Positions 8,550 through 18,626 are shown, numbered from the stretch's first letter. The stretch is 64,000 nucleotides of DNA from Pseudomonadota bacterium (GCA_029572955.1 JAKPQE010000170.1:17523-81522), one strand, 5' to 3'. The notes: generated from the letters alone by a model not told the origin. Translations and numbers: made by a program.

Positions 8550-10373
8550 ATGTCCTCATCCCTCGCTTTCAATCAGCCGTTCCTCGGACGCCTGTCGCAG
8601 AGCTTCCTTCCCTTCCGGCTCTGGATGCCGCTCGTCGACAAGAAGACGCTGACCGCGGATTTCTGGGCCGGCCTGACGGGTGCCGTGGTGGTGCTGCCGC
8701 AGGGCGTCGCGTTCGCCACCATCGCCGGCATGCCGCCGGAATACGGCCTCTATGCCGCGCTCGTGCCGACCATCATCGCGGCGCTCTTCGGCTCGTCCTG
8801 GCATCTCGTCGCCGGTCCGAGCACGACGGCCTCGCTGGTGCTGTTCTCGGCGCTCGCCACCCATGCCGATCCGGGCTCGGCCCACTATGTCGAGCTGGCG
8901 CTGACGCTCGCCTTCATGGTCGGCCTCATGGAGCTGTCGCTCGGGGTGTTCCGCCTCGGCGCGGTGGTCAACTTCATCTCGCACTCGGTGATCGTCGGTT
9001 TCACCGCCGGCGTCGGCATCCTCATCATCCTGACGCAGATCCGCAACTTCGTCGGCATCGAGGTGCCGCGCGGGCTGCACGTCTACCAGCTCGTTCCCTA
9101 TCTCGTCGCGCACGTGCCCGATTTCGATCTGGCGACCACCGTGGTCGGTGCCGTGACGCTGGCGACGGGCATCCTCGTGCGCCGCTTCCTGCCGCGCGTG
9201 CCGTTCATGATCGTCGCCATCGTCGCCGGCAGCCTCGTCGGCTACGCCTTCACCCGCGAGGGCCATGCGATCGCCACGGTCGGCGCGCTGCCTGCGCACC
9301 TGCCGCACCTCACGGCGCCGAGCTTCGATCCGCATGTCTGGATCATGCTGCTGCCGACCGCCCTCGCTCTCGCCATCTCGGCGCTCAACGAGTCGGTTTC
9401 GATCTCGCGGGCGCTCGCCATCCGCAGCGGCCAGCACGTCGACGCCAATCAGGAGTTCATCGGCCAGGGCCTCGCCAACACCGTCGGCAGTTTCTTTTGC
9501 GGCTATGTCGTCTCGAGCTCGTTCAACCGCAGCTCGCTGAACTTCACGGCCGGGGCCAAGACGCCGATGTCGGCGCTGATAGCCAGCGGCCTGCTCGCCG
9601 GCGTCATCTCGTTCGCCGCCCCGCTCGCCGCCTATCTGCCGTATTCGGCGATGGCCGCCTCGCTGTTCCTCGTCGGCTGGAGCCTGTTCGATGTGCAGAG
9701 CATCCGCCAGATCGCCCGCACCAGCCGGGTGGAGGCGGGCATTCTCGGGGCGACGCTGGTTGCCAGCCTCGTCGTGCCGGTGCAGTTCGCGATCCTTGCC
9801 GGCGTCTTCCTGTCGCTGCTCGTCTACCTCTATCGCACCTCGAACCCGCGCATCGTGCACTACGTGCCGGATCCGGAGAGCGCCGGCCGCAAGCTCGGCG
9901 AGGCGCGCGCCGACCTGCCGGAATGCCCGCAGTTCAAGATCGTGCGGATCAACGGCTCGCTGTTCTTCGGGGCGGTCAACGCCTTCAAGGAGACGCTGCT
10001 CACCTACGAGAAATACGACCCGACCCTGCGGCATCTGGCGATCGTCATGTCCGGCGTCAATTTCATCGATGTCGCCGGCGCCGAGGCGCTGGCCCAGATG
10101 GCGCGCCGCTACCGCGGACGTAACGGCGCCATCTACCTGATCGGCACCAATTCCTACGTGATGGAGGTGCTGGAGCGCGGCGGCTATCTCGCGAGCATCG
10201 GCGAGCACAACGTCTTTGCCTCGAAGACCCATGGCCTGCGCGAAATCTACCGGCGCCTCGACTACTCGATCTGCGCCGAGTGCAAGCTCAACGTCTTCGT
10301 CGAATGCCGGCGCAAGGGCCGACAGGAGCCGGTGGTGGTGGAGGAGGTGGCCGGCGAGGACATGGCCGCCTGA
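8550..10373 (+). CDS. SulP family anion transporter with STAS domain
   Basis: 607-residue inner-membrane carrier of the SLC26/SulP family, whose members move sulfate, bicarbonate or other anions with Na+ or H+. Residues about 30-430 hold the transmembrane core with the family signatures LPQGVAFATIAGMPPEYGLYAAL and AGPSTTASLVLF, and NESVSISRALAIRSGQHVDANQE further on. Residues about 457-565 form a cytosolic STAS domain. The tail carries a cysteine cluster CAECKLNVFVEC (about residues 574-585), not part of the usual core. The gene lies downstream of the sucrose genes and ends at a strong terminator. Substrate cannot be assigned from sequence; bicarbonate or sulfate are the family defaults. Confidence 0.9.
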   Translation: MSSSLAFNQPFLGRLSQSFLPFRLWMPLVDKKTLTADFWAGLTGAVVVLPQGVAFATIAGMPPEYGLYAALVPTIIAALFGSSWHLVAGPSTTASLVLFSALATHADPGSAHYVELALTLAFMVGLMELSLGVFRLGAVVNFISHSVIVGFTAGVGILIILTQIRNFVGIEVPRGLHVYQLVPYLVAHVPDFDLATTVVGAVTLATGILVRRFLPRVPFMIVAIVAGSLVGYAFTREGHAIATVGALPAHLPHLTAPSFDPHVWIMLLPTALALAISALNESVSISRALAIRSGQHVDANQEFIGQGLANTVGSFFCGYVVSSSFNRSSLNFTAGAKTPMSALIASGLLAGVISFAAPLAAYLPYSAMAASLFLVGWSLFDVQSIRQIARTSRVEAGILGATLVASLVVPVQFAILAGVFLSLLVYLYRTSNPRIVHYVPDPESAGRKLGEARADLPECPQFKIVRINGSLFFGAVNAFKETLLTYEKYDPTLRHLAIVMSGVNFIDVAGAEALAQMARRYRGRNGAIYLIGTNSYVMEVLERGGYLASIGEHNVFASKTHGLREIYRRLDYSICAECKLNVFVECRRKGRQEPVVVEEVAGEDMAA

Positions 10374-10418
10374 AAGGGTAACCCCTGACGGGGCCCCTTC
10401 GATCCATCGGCTTTCCAG

Positions 10419-10460
10419 CCGCCGCCCGGTTGCGAGGAACCGGGCGGCGGTCCTTTTTTT
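10419..10460 (+). terminator. Strong intrinsic terminator after the SulP gene
   Basis: A perfect 13-bp inverted repeat (CCGCCGCCCGGTT at 10419-10431 and AACCGGGCGGCGG at 10438-10450) with a six-base loop is followed by TCC and a run of seven T. It sits 46 bp after the SulP stop codon and reads in that direction. Confidence 0.92.
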
Positions 10461-10978
10461 GCCGTTGCCCGCGCCTTTCGGCCCGGCGGCGGGATGCTTC
10501 GCGCTGCCGCTGCCGGCGGCTTCGTCTCGTCCTGTCCTGTCCCGTACCGCGCGTGCGGGGTCGGGAAGCGGCAGGCCGCTCCCGCGTTTGCCGAGGATCG
10601 ATCGGACCGGCGAGCGGTCCGGCGTCTCACCCGCCGGTGACCGGAATGAAGACTGTCCGTCGTCGTCGCGGCGCGGGGGGCGGGGCCGATACCGCGGGCC
10701 GTCCTCTGACGCCTGATACCGATACCGATACCGATACCTGTCGGCAACAGCCTCTGGCGCCCTTGGTCGGGCGGTGCGTGAGGTGGGGTCTGCGAGGGTC
10801 CGGGGCGCTGGCGATCGGTCCGTCGGCCGTCTCGTCTACTTGCTGCAAAACGCGACACCGGCCCGGCATGTCCAGCTCCTGTCGGGCTGGTGGCCGGGCC
10901 GGCGCCGCTGCCGGGGGACGTTTCAGGCGGGAATAGAGAGGGGTTGAGCCACCATTGCGGGGGTACGCAGGAGTCGGC
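10461..10978. other. Gene-free GC-rich region between terminator and membrane-protein gene
   Basis: No coding region is supported on either strand: the open frames are Arg/Ser/Cys-rich and have no family features. The stretch contains the hexamer repeat listed at 10715 and several short GC-rich inverted repeats, for example GGACC and GGTCC around 10606-10622. It lies between two converging transcription units. Confidence 0.5.
10715..10738 (+). repeat. Four tandem copies of the hexamer GATACC
   Basis: Four exact head-to-tail GATACC units in non-coding DNA, with a further related GATACCG at about 10688. It has the form of a short slippage-prone microsatellite. No function is evident. Confidence 0.85.
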
Positions 10979-11959
10979 TCAACCCCCGTTGGACCACAGG
11001 GCGTTCAACGGACGCTCCAGCGCGTCGCCACGATCCGAGACCGAACGGATCGCGCGGCGCGCGAGGGGGGCGGAGCCGGTGATCGCCAGGGCCAACAAGA
11101 TCGCGGCGGCGATCTGCGGGGCACCGAGGTCGCTGCCGAGGGCAAGCGTGATGCCGAGGGCGAGGAAGGGGGCGCTCGCCGAGGCGATGCGCGCGGTTTC
11201 GCGCGGCAGCCGGGCGGTGCCGAGCTGCGCGGCGGCGCCGTAGCAGATGCCGGCGAGGAGCGCCATCAGCAGCGCCGCGTCGCCGGGAAGGGCGATGCCC
11301 TCGTCGAAGCCGATCGCGGCACCGGCGGCGCAGAGGAAGCCGGTGACCGCCCATTTCAGCCACGGCGCATCGCGGCGTTCGTCGGACAGACCGCGCTGCC
11401 AGGCGCGAACCGCCGCGGCAACGGCGAGAACGGCGAGCGAGGCGACGAAGCCGTGCCAGCCGGCGATCTCGCTCATCGAGGCGGCGGTGATCAGCGGGAT
11501 GGCGAGGTAGAGGGTGTCTTCGCCGGAGACGCGCCGGGTGCGCGCGACATGCACCAGAACCCGCGACAGGATGACCGTGCCGGGAATGAGCAGGATCATG
11601 CCGACGATGCCGATGATCGGGGCGGCGGCGAGGAGAACGGCCAGCGAGAGGGCATCGTGCAGCGCCAGGTCGTCGGCGGCGCCGGCCGGCGCAGCGCCGG
11701 CCGAGGCGGGCCGCGAGACGAACCTGCCGACGGCGAGCGCGGCGAGGGCGGCGGCACCGCCGAAGACGGCGGCGATGAGCCAGGGGTCGACGCCGGCCGC
11801 GCCTTCGACGAGGGGCAGGGCAACGGCCTGGCCGACCGCGGCAAGGCCGGCGACGGCGAGCACGGCGGGCGTCGCGCGGCCGGCGGTCGCAACGGACGGG
11901 GTCGGCAGGCGCAGACGGGCGCGGTCGGCTTCGATGGCTTCGACGGTGTTGATGGTCAT
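10979..11959 (-). CDS. Hypothetical polytopic membrane protein (about 9-10 helices)
   Basis: 326-residue protein that I do not recognise. From the ATG at 11959 (MTINTVEAIEADRARLRLP) it has a short hydrophilic N-terminus and then roughly nine or ten hydrophobic segments rich in Ala, Leu and Ile, for example LSLAVLLAAAPIIGIVGMILLIPG and LLMALLAGICYGAAAQLG. Acidic residues fall in or near helices (GFDEGIALPGDAALL; SEIAGWHGF), which would suit a carrier or an ion-coupled protein. No transporter signature was found. The frame stays open upstream but overlaps the divergent regulator there, so this start is preferred. It is transcribed away from the two-component system across a 190-bp shared region, so regulation by that system is possible. 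Confidence 0.7.
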   Translation of the reverse strand: MTINTVEAIEADRARLRLPTPSVATAGRATPAVLAVAGLAAVGQAVALPLVEGAAGVDPWLIAAVFGGAAALAALAVGRFVSRPASAGAAPAGAADDLALHDALSLAVLLAAAPIIGIVGMILLIPGTVILSRVLVHVARTRRVSGEDTLYLAIPLITAASMSEIAGWHGFVASLAVLAVAAAVRAWQRGLSDERRDAPWLKWAVTGFLCAAGAAIGFDEGIALPGDAALLMALLAGICYGAAAQLGTARLPRETARIASASAPFLALGITLALGSDLGAPQIAAAILLALAITGSAPLARRAIRSVSDRGDALERPLNALWSNGG

Positions 11960-12149
11960 TGGATTTCTCGGTCTGGTGGCGGCCTCGGGATGCCGATAGC
12001 ATTGACGTCGAAACGGCGGCTGCAGGGGAATGCGGTGGCCGTCGGCGGGCAGGGCTCTTTGCCCGCAACGGCAAAATAGGATAGGCCTCCGAGGGGACCT
12101 AGTTACCATTCGGATACCTTTGCCGGACCCTGCGGAACGAGGGCGAGCC
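11960..12149. promoter_or_regulatory. Shared divergent promoter region, membrane protein / response regulator
   Basis: This 190-bp gap separates two divergent genes. It contains the related tracts TTACCATT and GGATACC around 12100-12120, the sort of short direct repeat that OmpR-type regulators bind, just upstream of the response-regulator gene, which would fit autoregulation. The core promoter elements were not identified with confidence. Confidence 0.35.
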
Positions 12150-12824
12150 ATGAAGGTTCTGGTCATCGAAGACGATCCCGGCGGGCGCGCGGTGATCGCC
12201 CAGGGCCTCGAGGAATCGGGCCACGAGGCGGTGTGCGCCGAGGACTTCAAATCCGGCCTGAGACTGGCGCGCGAGGGCGGCTACGACGCCCTCATCGTCG
12301 ACCGCATGCTGCCGGACGGCGACGGCGTCAACATCGTCAAGAGCCTGCGCGAGGCGCGCGACACGACCCCGGCGGTGTTCCTCACCGCCCTCAACGACGT
12401 CGACGAGCGCATCAAGGGCCTGCGTGCGGGCGGCGACGACTACGTCGCCAAGCCGTTCTCCTTCCTCGAACTCCTGGCCCGTCTCGAGGCGGTGACCCGG
12501 CGCCTGGAAGCCGCGGTGCCGGAGACGGTGCTGAAGGTCGGCGATCTCGAGGTCGACGTCATCGAACGCAGCGTCCGGCGCGGCGGCACCGAGATCCTGC
12601 TGCAGCCGCGCGAGTTTCGCCTGCTCGAATTCCTCATGCGCCATGCCGGGCGTACCGTGACCCGGTCGATGCTGCTCGAGGGTGTGTGGAAATACCACTT
12701 CGAGCCGGAGACCAAGGTAATCGACGTGCAGATGAGCCGGCTGCGCCAGAAGATCGACAAGGACTTCGACCACCCGCTCATTCATACGGTGCGCGGTTCG
12801 GGATACTGCATCCGTGCGGATTAG
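12150..12824 (+). CDS. OmpR/PhoB-family response regulator
   Basis: 224-residue two-component response regulator. The receiver domain (1-120) has the acidic pair Glu7-Asp8-Asp9, the phosphoacceptor Asp51 in LIVDRMLPDGDG, Thr79 and Lys101 in YVAKPF. A winged-helix output domain follows (about 130-222) with LLQPREFRLLEFLMRHAGR and HTVRGSGYCI. The start is the ATG at 12150, preceded by GAGGGCGAG. The gene overlaps the kinase gene by 11 bp, so the pair forms one operon. It resembles the CusR/QseB/TctD type of regulator; the signal is not deducible, but the neighbouring RND pump is a candidate target. Confidence 0.95.
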   Translation: MKVLVIEDDPGGRAVIAQGLEESGHEAVCAEDFKSGLRLAREGGYDALIVDRMLPDGDGVNIVKSLREARDTTPAVFLTALNDVDERIKGLRAGGDDYVAKPFSFLELLARLEAVTRRLEAAVPETVLKVGDLEVDVIERSVRRGGTEILLQPREFRLLEFLMRHAGRTVTRSMLLEGVWKYHFEPETKVIDVQMSRLRQKIDKDFDHPLIHTVRGSGYCIRAD

Positions 12825-14202
12825 GCTGTTCCAGACGACGACCTTCCGGCTGACGGTGATCGCCAGCTTCGCCTTCGTGCTGGTCGGCGCGGCGGTGCTC
12901 GCCTTCGTCTATCTGTCGATGCTCGCCGTCATCGACCGGCAGATCGACGGCGCCCTCGATCGGGAATATGCGGATCTCACCTCGGCCTACGAGGCCGGCG
13001 GTTACGATCGGCTGAAGCGGACGATCTTCGACCGCGCCTCGCCGCACTACGACAGCCTGCGGCTCTACGTACTCATCGGGCCGGACGGGGCGCTGTGGGG
13101 CAATCTCGCCAAATGGCCGGCGGAGGCGCCGGGGCCGGGGCCGGCGCGCGACATCGCGGTCGACCATGCGGCGGGCAAGGCGCGGGTGCGCACCATTCTC
13201 TTTGCCGACGGCAGCCGGGTGCTGGTCGGCCGGGCGCTCAGCGAGCGCAGCAACTTCCAGGCGCTGATCGAGCAGTCGCTGCTGTCGGTTTTTCTCGCCA
13301 CCCTCGTGCTCGGCATCGCGGCGAGCGTCGTGCTCGCGCGCTATGCCCGTCTGCGCCTCGAGCGGATCAACGCGACGGCGGAAGAGGTGCTGGGAGGCAA
13401 TCTGGCGGGGCGCGTGGCGGTCGGCGAGGGCGGCGACGAATACGACCATTTGTCCCGCAACATCAACGCCATGCTCGACCGTATCCAGAAGTTGGTCGGC
13501 ACTATCCGCGGCGTTACCGAGAACGTCGCCCACGATCTCCGGACGCCGCTCAACCGGCTGCGCGGCCGGCTGGAGGTCGCGCTGATGGCCGAGCGCAGCG
13601 GCGAGGAATACCGCGCGGCGCTGCAGCGGGCGGTCTCGGATGCCGACACGATCGTCGATACCTTCAACGGGTTGTTGAAAATCGCCCGGATCAGGGCCGG
13701 CGCGGTCGAATTGCAGCGCCAGCCGGTGGACCTCAGGGAGGTCGTCGCCGAACTCGTCGATCTCTACGATGCCTTCGCCGAGGAGAGCGGGGTCAAGGTC
13801 GAGGCGCGACTGCCGATCGACCGCACCAACCTCACGGTGCTCGGCGACGGCCATCTCATCTCGCAGGCGGTCGCCAATCTTCTCGACAATGCGATCAAAT
13901 ATTCACCGGCGGGCGGCGTGGTGGTCGTCACGGCGCGGCGCGACGCGACCTCGGTGACGCTCGGCGTCGCCGACAACGGCCCCGGCATCCCGGCCGAGAT
14001 GCGCGAGGTGATCCTCGGCCGCTTCGTGCGCCTCGACAACAGCCACGACAAGCAGGGCTTCGGCCTCGGGCTTTCCTTCGCCGCGGCGGTGGCCGAGTGG
14101 CACGGCGCGGACCTCGCCCTCGCCGACAACGAGCCGGGGCTCCGGGTATCGCTGCGCCTGCCGGCGGGCGATGCGCCCCGGCTCACCGAACGGCCGGCCT
14201 GA
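12814..14202 (+). CDS. Sensor histidine kinase
   Basis: 462-residue membrane sensor kinase, partner of the upstream regulator. TM1 lies at about 14-38, a periplasmic sensor of about 110 residues follows, and TM2 lies at about 153-175, followed by a HAMP linker. The dimerisation/phosphoacceptor box is VAHDLRTPLNRLR with His240. The catalytic domain shows the N box (NLLDNAIKYSP), the G1 box (DNGPGIP) and the G2 box (GFGLGLS). The start codon is a GTG at 12814, inside the end of the regulator gene. The periplasmic part has no domain I recognise. Its stop lies only 7 bp from the convergent stop of the RND pump gene, with no obvious terminator between them. Confidence 0.94.
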   Translation: MRIRLFQTTTFRLTVIASFAFVLVGAAVLAFVYLSMLAVIDRQIDGALDREYADLTSAYEAGGYDRLKRTIFDRASPHYDSLRLYVLIGPDGALWGNLAKWPAEAPGPGPARDIAVDHAAGKARVRTILFADGSRVLVGRALSERSNFQALIEQSLLSVFLATLVLGIAASVVLARYARLRLERINATAEEVLGGNLAGRVAVGEGGDEYDHLSRNINAMLDRIQKLVGTIRGVTENVAHDLRTPLNRLRGRLEVALMAERSGEEYRAALQRAVSDADTIVDTFNGLLKIARIRAGAVELQRQPVDLREVVAELVDLYDAFAEESGVKVEARLPIDRTNLTVLGDGHLISQAVANLLDNAIKYSPAGGVVVVTARRDATSVTLGVADNGPGIPAEMREVILGRFVRLDNSHDKQGFGLGLSFAAAVAEWHGADLALADNEPGLRVSLRLPAGDAPRLTERPA

Positions 14203-14209
14203 GCGGCAC

Positions 14210-17200
14210 TCAGGTGCCGGCTTCGGCGCCGGCCTCGGTCGTTGCCGGCTCGCCGCCGTGGTGATGGCGCTTGCGGGCGAAGATCGTGACGATCAGCCAG
14301 AAGAACAGCGGCACGAAGAACACCGCAAGGACCGTTGCCGTCAGCATGCCGCCGATGACGCTGGTGCCGATGGCGATACGGCCGCCGGCGCCGGCGCCGG
14401 TGGAAATGGCGAGCGGCAAGACGCCGAGCATGAAGGCCATCGAGGTCATGATGATCGGCCGCAGGCGCTGGCGGGCCGCCTCCTTGGTCGCCTCGACGAG
14501 GTCCATGCCGTCGTCGTAGAGGTGGCGGGCGAACTCGACGATCAGGATCGCGTTCTTGGAGGAAAGACCGATCGTGGTCAGCAGGCCGACCTGGAAGTAG
14601 ACGTCGTTCGGCAGGCCGCGCAGAAGCGAGGCGAGGACCGCGCCGAGCAGGCCGAGCGGCACCACCATCATCACCGAGACCGGGATCGACCAGCTCTCGT
14701 AGAGCGCGGCGAGGCACAGGAACACGACGATCAGCGAGAGCGCGTAGAGCATCGGCGCCTGCGAGCCGGAGGCGCGCTCCTCGTAGGAGAGGCCCGTCCA
14801 TTCGTAGCCGATGCCCGGCGGCAGGCGCCGGGCGAGGGCCTCGATCTCGGCCATCGCCTGGCCGGAGCTGACGCCGGGGGCGGGCGAGCCGAGGATCTGC
14901 ATCGACGGGGTGCCGTTGTAGCGCTCGAGGCGCGGCGAGCCCGACGACCATTCGGTGTCGACAAAGGCGGTGAAGGGCACCATGTCGCCGGCCTTGTTGC
15001 GCACGTACCACTTGGCGAGGTCTTCCGGCATCATGCGGGCGTCCGGCTCGGCCTGGATGTAGACCTTCTTGATCTGGCCGCTGTCCATGAAGTCGTTGAC
15101 ATAGGCCGAGCCCCAGGCGGTCGAAAGCGTGGCGTTGACGTCGGCGAGCGAGATGCCGAGGGCGCTCGCCTTTTCCCGGTCGATCTCGAGGCGGAACTGC
15201 GGCGTGTCGCTCATGCCGTTCGGGCGCACGCCGACAAGCACCGTGGACTGGGCGGCCATGCCGAGCAGCTGGTTGCGGGCGCCCATCAGGGCGTCGTGGC
15301 CGAGGCCGCCGCGGTCGACGAGCTGCAGGTCGAAGCCGGTGGCGTTGCCGAGCTGGATGATCGGCGGCGGCGCGAAGGCGAAGACCATGCCCTCGGCGAT
15401 GCGCTGAAAGGCGCCCATGGCGCGGCCGACGATCGCCTTGACGGAGGCCGTCGGGGCGGTGCGCTCCGACCAGTCCTTGAGCTGGATGAAGGCCATGCCG
15501 GTGTTCTGGGCGCTGCCGGCGAAGCTGAAGCCGGAGACCGTGAAGAGGCCGTTGACCGTGTCCTTCTCGCCTTCGAGGAAATGGCGCTCGATCTTCGAGA
15601 GCACGGCGTCGGTGCGCTCCTGCGAGGCGCCGGCCGGAAGCTGGACCATCGAGAACATGATGCCCTGGTCCTCGTCGGGCAGGAAGCCGGTCGGCAGGCG
15701 CATGAACGAGAAGGCGAGGGCGCCGACGATGGCGAGGTAGAGCGCGAGGTAGGGCAGGCGGCGACGGATGACGTGGCCGACGCTGGTGCGATAGAACTGG
15801 CTGCCGGCATCGAAGGTGCGATTGAACCAGCCGAAGAGGCCGCGCTTGGCGTAAGGGTCGCCGTGCACCGGCTTCAGCATGGCGGCGCAGAGGGCCGGCG
15901 TCAGCGTCAGCGCGACGACGACCGAGAGCGCCATCGCCGAGACGATGGTGATCGAGAACTGGCGATAGATGGCGCCGACCGATCCGCCGAAGAAGGCCAT
16001 CGGCACGAACACCGCCGAAAGCACGAGGGCGATGCCGACGAGGGCGCCGGTGATCTGGCCCATCGACTTGCGGGTCGCCTCGCGCGGCGGCAGGTCGTCC
16101 TCGCCCATGACGCGCTCGACGTTCTCGACGACGACGATGGCATCGTCGACGAGGAGGCCGATGGCGAGGACCATGCCGAACATGGTCAGCGTGTTGATGG
16201 TGAAGCCGAAGGCCTCGAGGATGCCGAAGGTGCCGAGCAGCACCACGGGCACGGCGATCGAGGGAATGAGGGTCGCCCGGAAATTCTGCAGGAAGAGATA
16301 GATGACGAGGAAGACGAGGACGATCGCCTCGGCGAGGGTCTTGAACACCTCGGTGATCGAGATGCGGACGAAGGGCGTCGTGTCGTAGGGGTAGATGACC
16401 TCGAGGCCCTTGGGGAAGAAGCGCTGCAGTTCGCCCATGCGGGTCCGCACGGCTTCGGCGGTGTCGAGCGCGTTGGCGCCGGTCGCCAGCGAGATCGCCA
16501 TGCCGGCGGCGGGCAGGCCGTTGTGCTTGGCGCGGACCTGATAGCTCTCGGCGCCGATCTCGACGCGGGCGACGTCGCCGAGGCGCACCTGCGAGCCGTC
16601 GGCGTTGACGCGGATCAGGGTGTCGGCGAACTGCTCGGGCGTCTCGTAGCGGGTCTGGGCGATGATCGCGGCATTGACCTGCTGGCCGGGCATCGCCGGG
16701 GCGCCGCCGATCTCGCCGGCCGAGACCTCGGCGTTCTGGGTGCGGATGGCCGAGACCACCTCGGTGGTGGTCAGCCCGAAGCTGAGGAGCCGGGCCGGGT
16801 CGAGCCAGATGCGCATGGCGTGCTTGGCGCCGAACAGGCGCACGTCGCCGACGCCGGCGACGCGGCTCAACGGGTCCTGGATGTTGGAGCCGACATAGTC
16901 GGCGATCTCCGGCTGGGCCATGCTGCCGTCGGTCGAGATGAAGCCGACGACCATCAGGAAGCTGCTGTTGGCCTTGGCGACCGTCAGGCCCTGGCGCTGC
17001 ACCTCCTCGGGCAGGGTCGGCATCGCGCGCTGCAGCTTGTTCTGGACCTGCACCTGGGCGATGTCGGGATCGGCGGCCGGATCGAAGGTCAGCGTGATCT
17101 CGGCCATGCCGTTGCCGCTGCTGGTCGCCGAGATGTAGCGCAGATGATCGAGGCCGTTCATCTGCTGCTCGATGACCTGGGTCACGGCGTTTTCGACCGT

Positions 17201-17365
17201 GGCGGCCGAGGCACCGGGATAGACGGCGGTGATCTTGACCGATGGCGGGGCGATCGTCGGGTACTGCTCGATCGGCAGATTGACGAGCGACAGGCCGCCC
17301 GCCAGCATGATGACGATGGCGATCACCCAGGCGAAAACCGGACGGTCGATGAAGAATTTGGCCAT
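14210..17365 (-). CDS. RND efflux pump inner-membrane transporter (HAE1/AcrB family)
   Basis: 1051-residue proton-driven multidrug exporter. The typical AcrB start [20 protein letters not shown] is present, as are the two large periplasmic loops and the TM4 proton-relay signature [16 protein letters not shown] with its Asp-Asp pair. The second half repeats the fold, ending with [14 protein letters not shown] and an [20 protein letters not shown] motif. The length is normal for the family (about 1030-1050). It is the distal gene of a two-gene operon, 26 bp after the adaptor gene. No TolC/OprM-like outer-membrane gene lies nearby, so the channel must be encoded elsewhere. The hydrophobic HAE1 type suggests drugs, dyes or lipophilic compounds rather than metals. 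Confidence 0.96.
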   Translation of the reverse strand: MAKFFIDRPVFAWVIAIVIMLAGGLSLVNLPIEQYPTIAPPSVKITAVYPGASAATVENAVTQVIEQQMNGLDHLRYISATSSGNGMAEITLTFDPAADPDIAQVQVQNKLQRAMPTLPEEVQRQGLTVAKANSSFLMVVGFISTDGSMAQPEIADYVGSNIQDPLSRVAGVGDVRLFGAKHAMRIWLDPARLLSFGLTTTEVVSAIRTQNAEVSAGEIGGAPAMPGQQVNAAIIAQTRYETPEQFADTLIRVNADGSQVRLGDVARVEIGAESYQVRAKHNGLPAAGMAISLATGANALDTAEAVRTRMGELQRFFPKGLEVIYPYDTTPFVRISITEVFKTLAEAIVLVFLVIYLFLQNFRATLIPSIAVPVVLLGTFGILEAFGFTINTLTMFGMVLAIGLLVDDAIVVVENVERVMGEDDLPPREATRKSMGQITGALVGIALVLSAVFVPMAFFGGSVGAIYRQFSITIVSAMALSVVVALTLTPALCAAMLKPVHGDPYAKRGLFGWFNRTFDAGSQFYRTSVGHVIRRRLPYLALYLAIVGALAFSFMRLPTGFLPDEDQGIMFSMVQLPAGASQERTDAVLSKIERHFLEGEKDTVNGLFTVSGFSFAGSAQNTGMAFIQLKDWSERTAPTASVKAIVGRAMGAFQRIAEGMVFAFAPPPIIQLGNATGFDLQLVDRGGLGHDALMGARNQLLGMAAQSTVLVGVRPNGMSDTPQFRLEIDREKASALGISLADVNATLSTAWGSAYVNDFMDSGQIKKVYIQAEPDARMMPEDLAKWYVRNKAGDMVPFTAFVDTEWSSGSPRLERYNGTPSMQILGSPAPGVSSGQAMAEIEALARRLPPGIGYEWTGLSYEERASGSQAPMLYALSLIVVFLCLAALYESWSIPVSVMMVVPLGLLGAVLASLLRGLPNDVYFQVGLLTTIGLSSKNAILIVEFARHLYDDGMDLVEATKEAARQRLRPIIMTSMAFMLGVLPLAISTGAGAGGRIAIGTSVIGGMLTATVLAVFFVPLFFWLIVTIFARKRHHHGGEPATTEAGAEAGT

Positions 17366-17391
17366 GACGGGCTATCCGTGGCGACGCGCGG

Positions 17392-18579
17392 TCATTTCGC
17401 GGGGGCGGCGGGGGCACCACCGGCGCCCTCGGCGGGCGCAGCGGCATCGGCGGGTGGATTGACCGTCACCTTGGCGCCGTCGGAGACCTTCATCACCGCG
17501 TCGACGACGACGCGGTCGCCATCGACGATGCCGGTGGTGACGAGCCAGTCGTTCTTCACGGCGCGTTCGATGGTCAGGACGCGGCGGGCGATGACGTCGC
17601 CCTCGTCGACGATCCAGACGAAGGGGCTGCCGTTCGGCGCACGGGTGACGGCGGCCTGCGGCACGAGGATGCCGTTGGCAATCCGTCCCTGGGCAAGCTC
17701 GCCGCGCACGAACATGCCGGGCAGCAGCACCTTGTCGGGATTGGCGAACACGGCACGCAGGGTGACCGAGCTCGTGCCCGAATCGACGATGACTTCGGAG
17801 AACTGCAGCGTGCCCTTGTGCGGATATTCGGTGCCGCGACTGTCGAGAAGGAGCGTGACCGGCACGTCGGTCGTCGCCGAGACCGCACCGCTGGCGATCT
17901 TCTGGCGCAGGTCGAGCAGGCTGGTGCTCGACTGGGTGAGGTCGACATAGGTCGGGTCGAGCACCGTGACGGTGGCGAGCGGCGTCACCTGACGGGCGGT
18001 GACGAGCGCGCCCTGACTGACGGCCGAGCGGCCGATGATGCCCGAGATCGGGGCGGTAATGGTGGTGTGCTCGAGGTCGATCTCGGCCGCGACGACCCGC
18101 GCCTCGGCGGCGGCGAGCGCGGCGCGGGCCTCGGCCTCGCCGGCGACGGCGTCGTCATAGGACTGCTGGCTGGCGGTGCGCGAGCGCAACAGGGTCGCGT
18201 AGCGCTCCAGCGTCTTTTCAGCGAGGGCGACGCTCGCCTGATAGCGGGTGACGTCGGCGCGGGCCTGATTGAGCGCGGCGCGGTAGCTGTCGGCGACGAT
18301 CTGGTAGAGCGGCTGGCCGGCGGTGACGGTCGAGCCTTCCTCGAACAGGCGCTTCTCGATGATGCCATCGACCTGCGGCCGGATCTCGGCCTGCTGGTGG
18401 GCGACGACGCGGCCGGGCAGGACGTCGGTCAACTCGACCGGGCCCGCCTTGGCGACGATGACGGTCACCGGCTGCGGCGGGCGCTCGCCCGGCGGCTGCT
18501 GCGCGGCGGCCGGCAGGAGGCCGGCGCCGAACGAGGCGGCCAGGAGGACGGCTGCGAAACGAAGCGTGCGAATTGCCAC
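17392..18579 (-). CDS. RND efflux periplasmic adaptor (membrane fusion protein, AcrA type)
   Basis: 395-residue periplasmic adaptor. An N-terminal signal sequence (MAIRTLRFAAVLLAASFGAG) has a likely cleavage site after AAA near residue 26; no lipobox Cys is visible, so it is probably soluble or held by the pump. It has a biotinyl-lipoyl half motif (GRVVAHQQAEIRPQVDGII), an alpha-hairpin at about 100-165, the second half motif (TTITAPISGIIGRSAVSQGALV), and beta-barrel and membrane-proximal domains. The tail is rich in Ala, Pro and Gly. The start codon is a GTG preceded by AAGGTGA. It is first in the operon with the AcrB-like gene and divergent from the TetR gene. Confidence 0.95.
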   Translation of the reverse strand: MAIRTLRFAAVLLAASFGAGLLPAAAQQPPGERPPQPVTVIVAKAGPVELTDVLPGRVVAHQQAEIRPQVDGIIEKRLFEEGSTVTAGQPLYQIVADSYRAALNQARADVTRYQASVALAEKTLERYATLLRSRTASQQSYDDAVAGEAEARAALAAAEARVVAAEIDLEHTTITAPISGIIGRSAVSQGALVTARQVTPLATVTVLDPTYVDLTQSSTSLLDLRQKIASGAVSATTDVPVTLLLDSRGTEYPHKGTLQFSEVIVDSGTSSVTLRAVFANPDKVLLPGMFVRGELAQGRIANGILVPQAAVTRAPNGSPFVWIVDEGDVIARRVLTIERAVKNDWLVTTGIVDGDRVVVDAVMKVSDGAKVTVNPPADAAAPAEGAGGAPAAPAK

Positions 18580-18599
18580 GGTGTCACCTTCGAGAAACG

Positions 18600-18626
18600 A
18601 ACTGTACAGTACAGTACATTATGCTA
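18600..18626. promoter_or_regulatory. Probable TetR operator in the pump/repressor divergent region
   Basis: The 84-bp region between the two divergent genes contains the perfect palindrome ACTGTACAGT (18601-18610), immediately followed by the overlapping repeat TACAGTACA. This is the typical geometry of a TetR-family operator. A -10-like TATGCT lies at 18620-18625 for the repressor side. Binding by the adjacent repressor is inference. Confidence 0.6.

Noticed and set aside
14171..17950. Plus-strand frame opposite the RND pump genes
   Set aside because: It covers both pump genes in antisense and shows only low-complexity Arg/Glu/Asp/Gly sequence.
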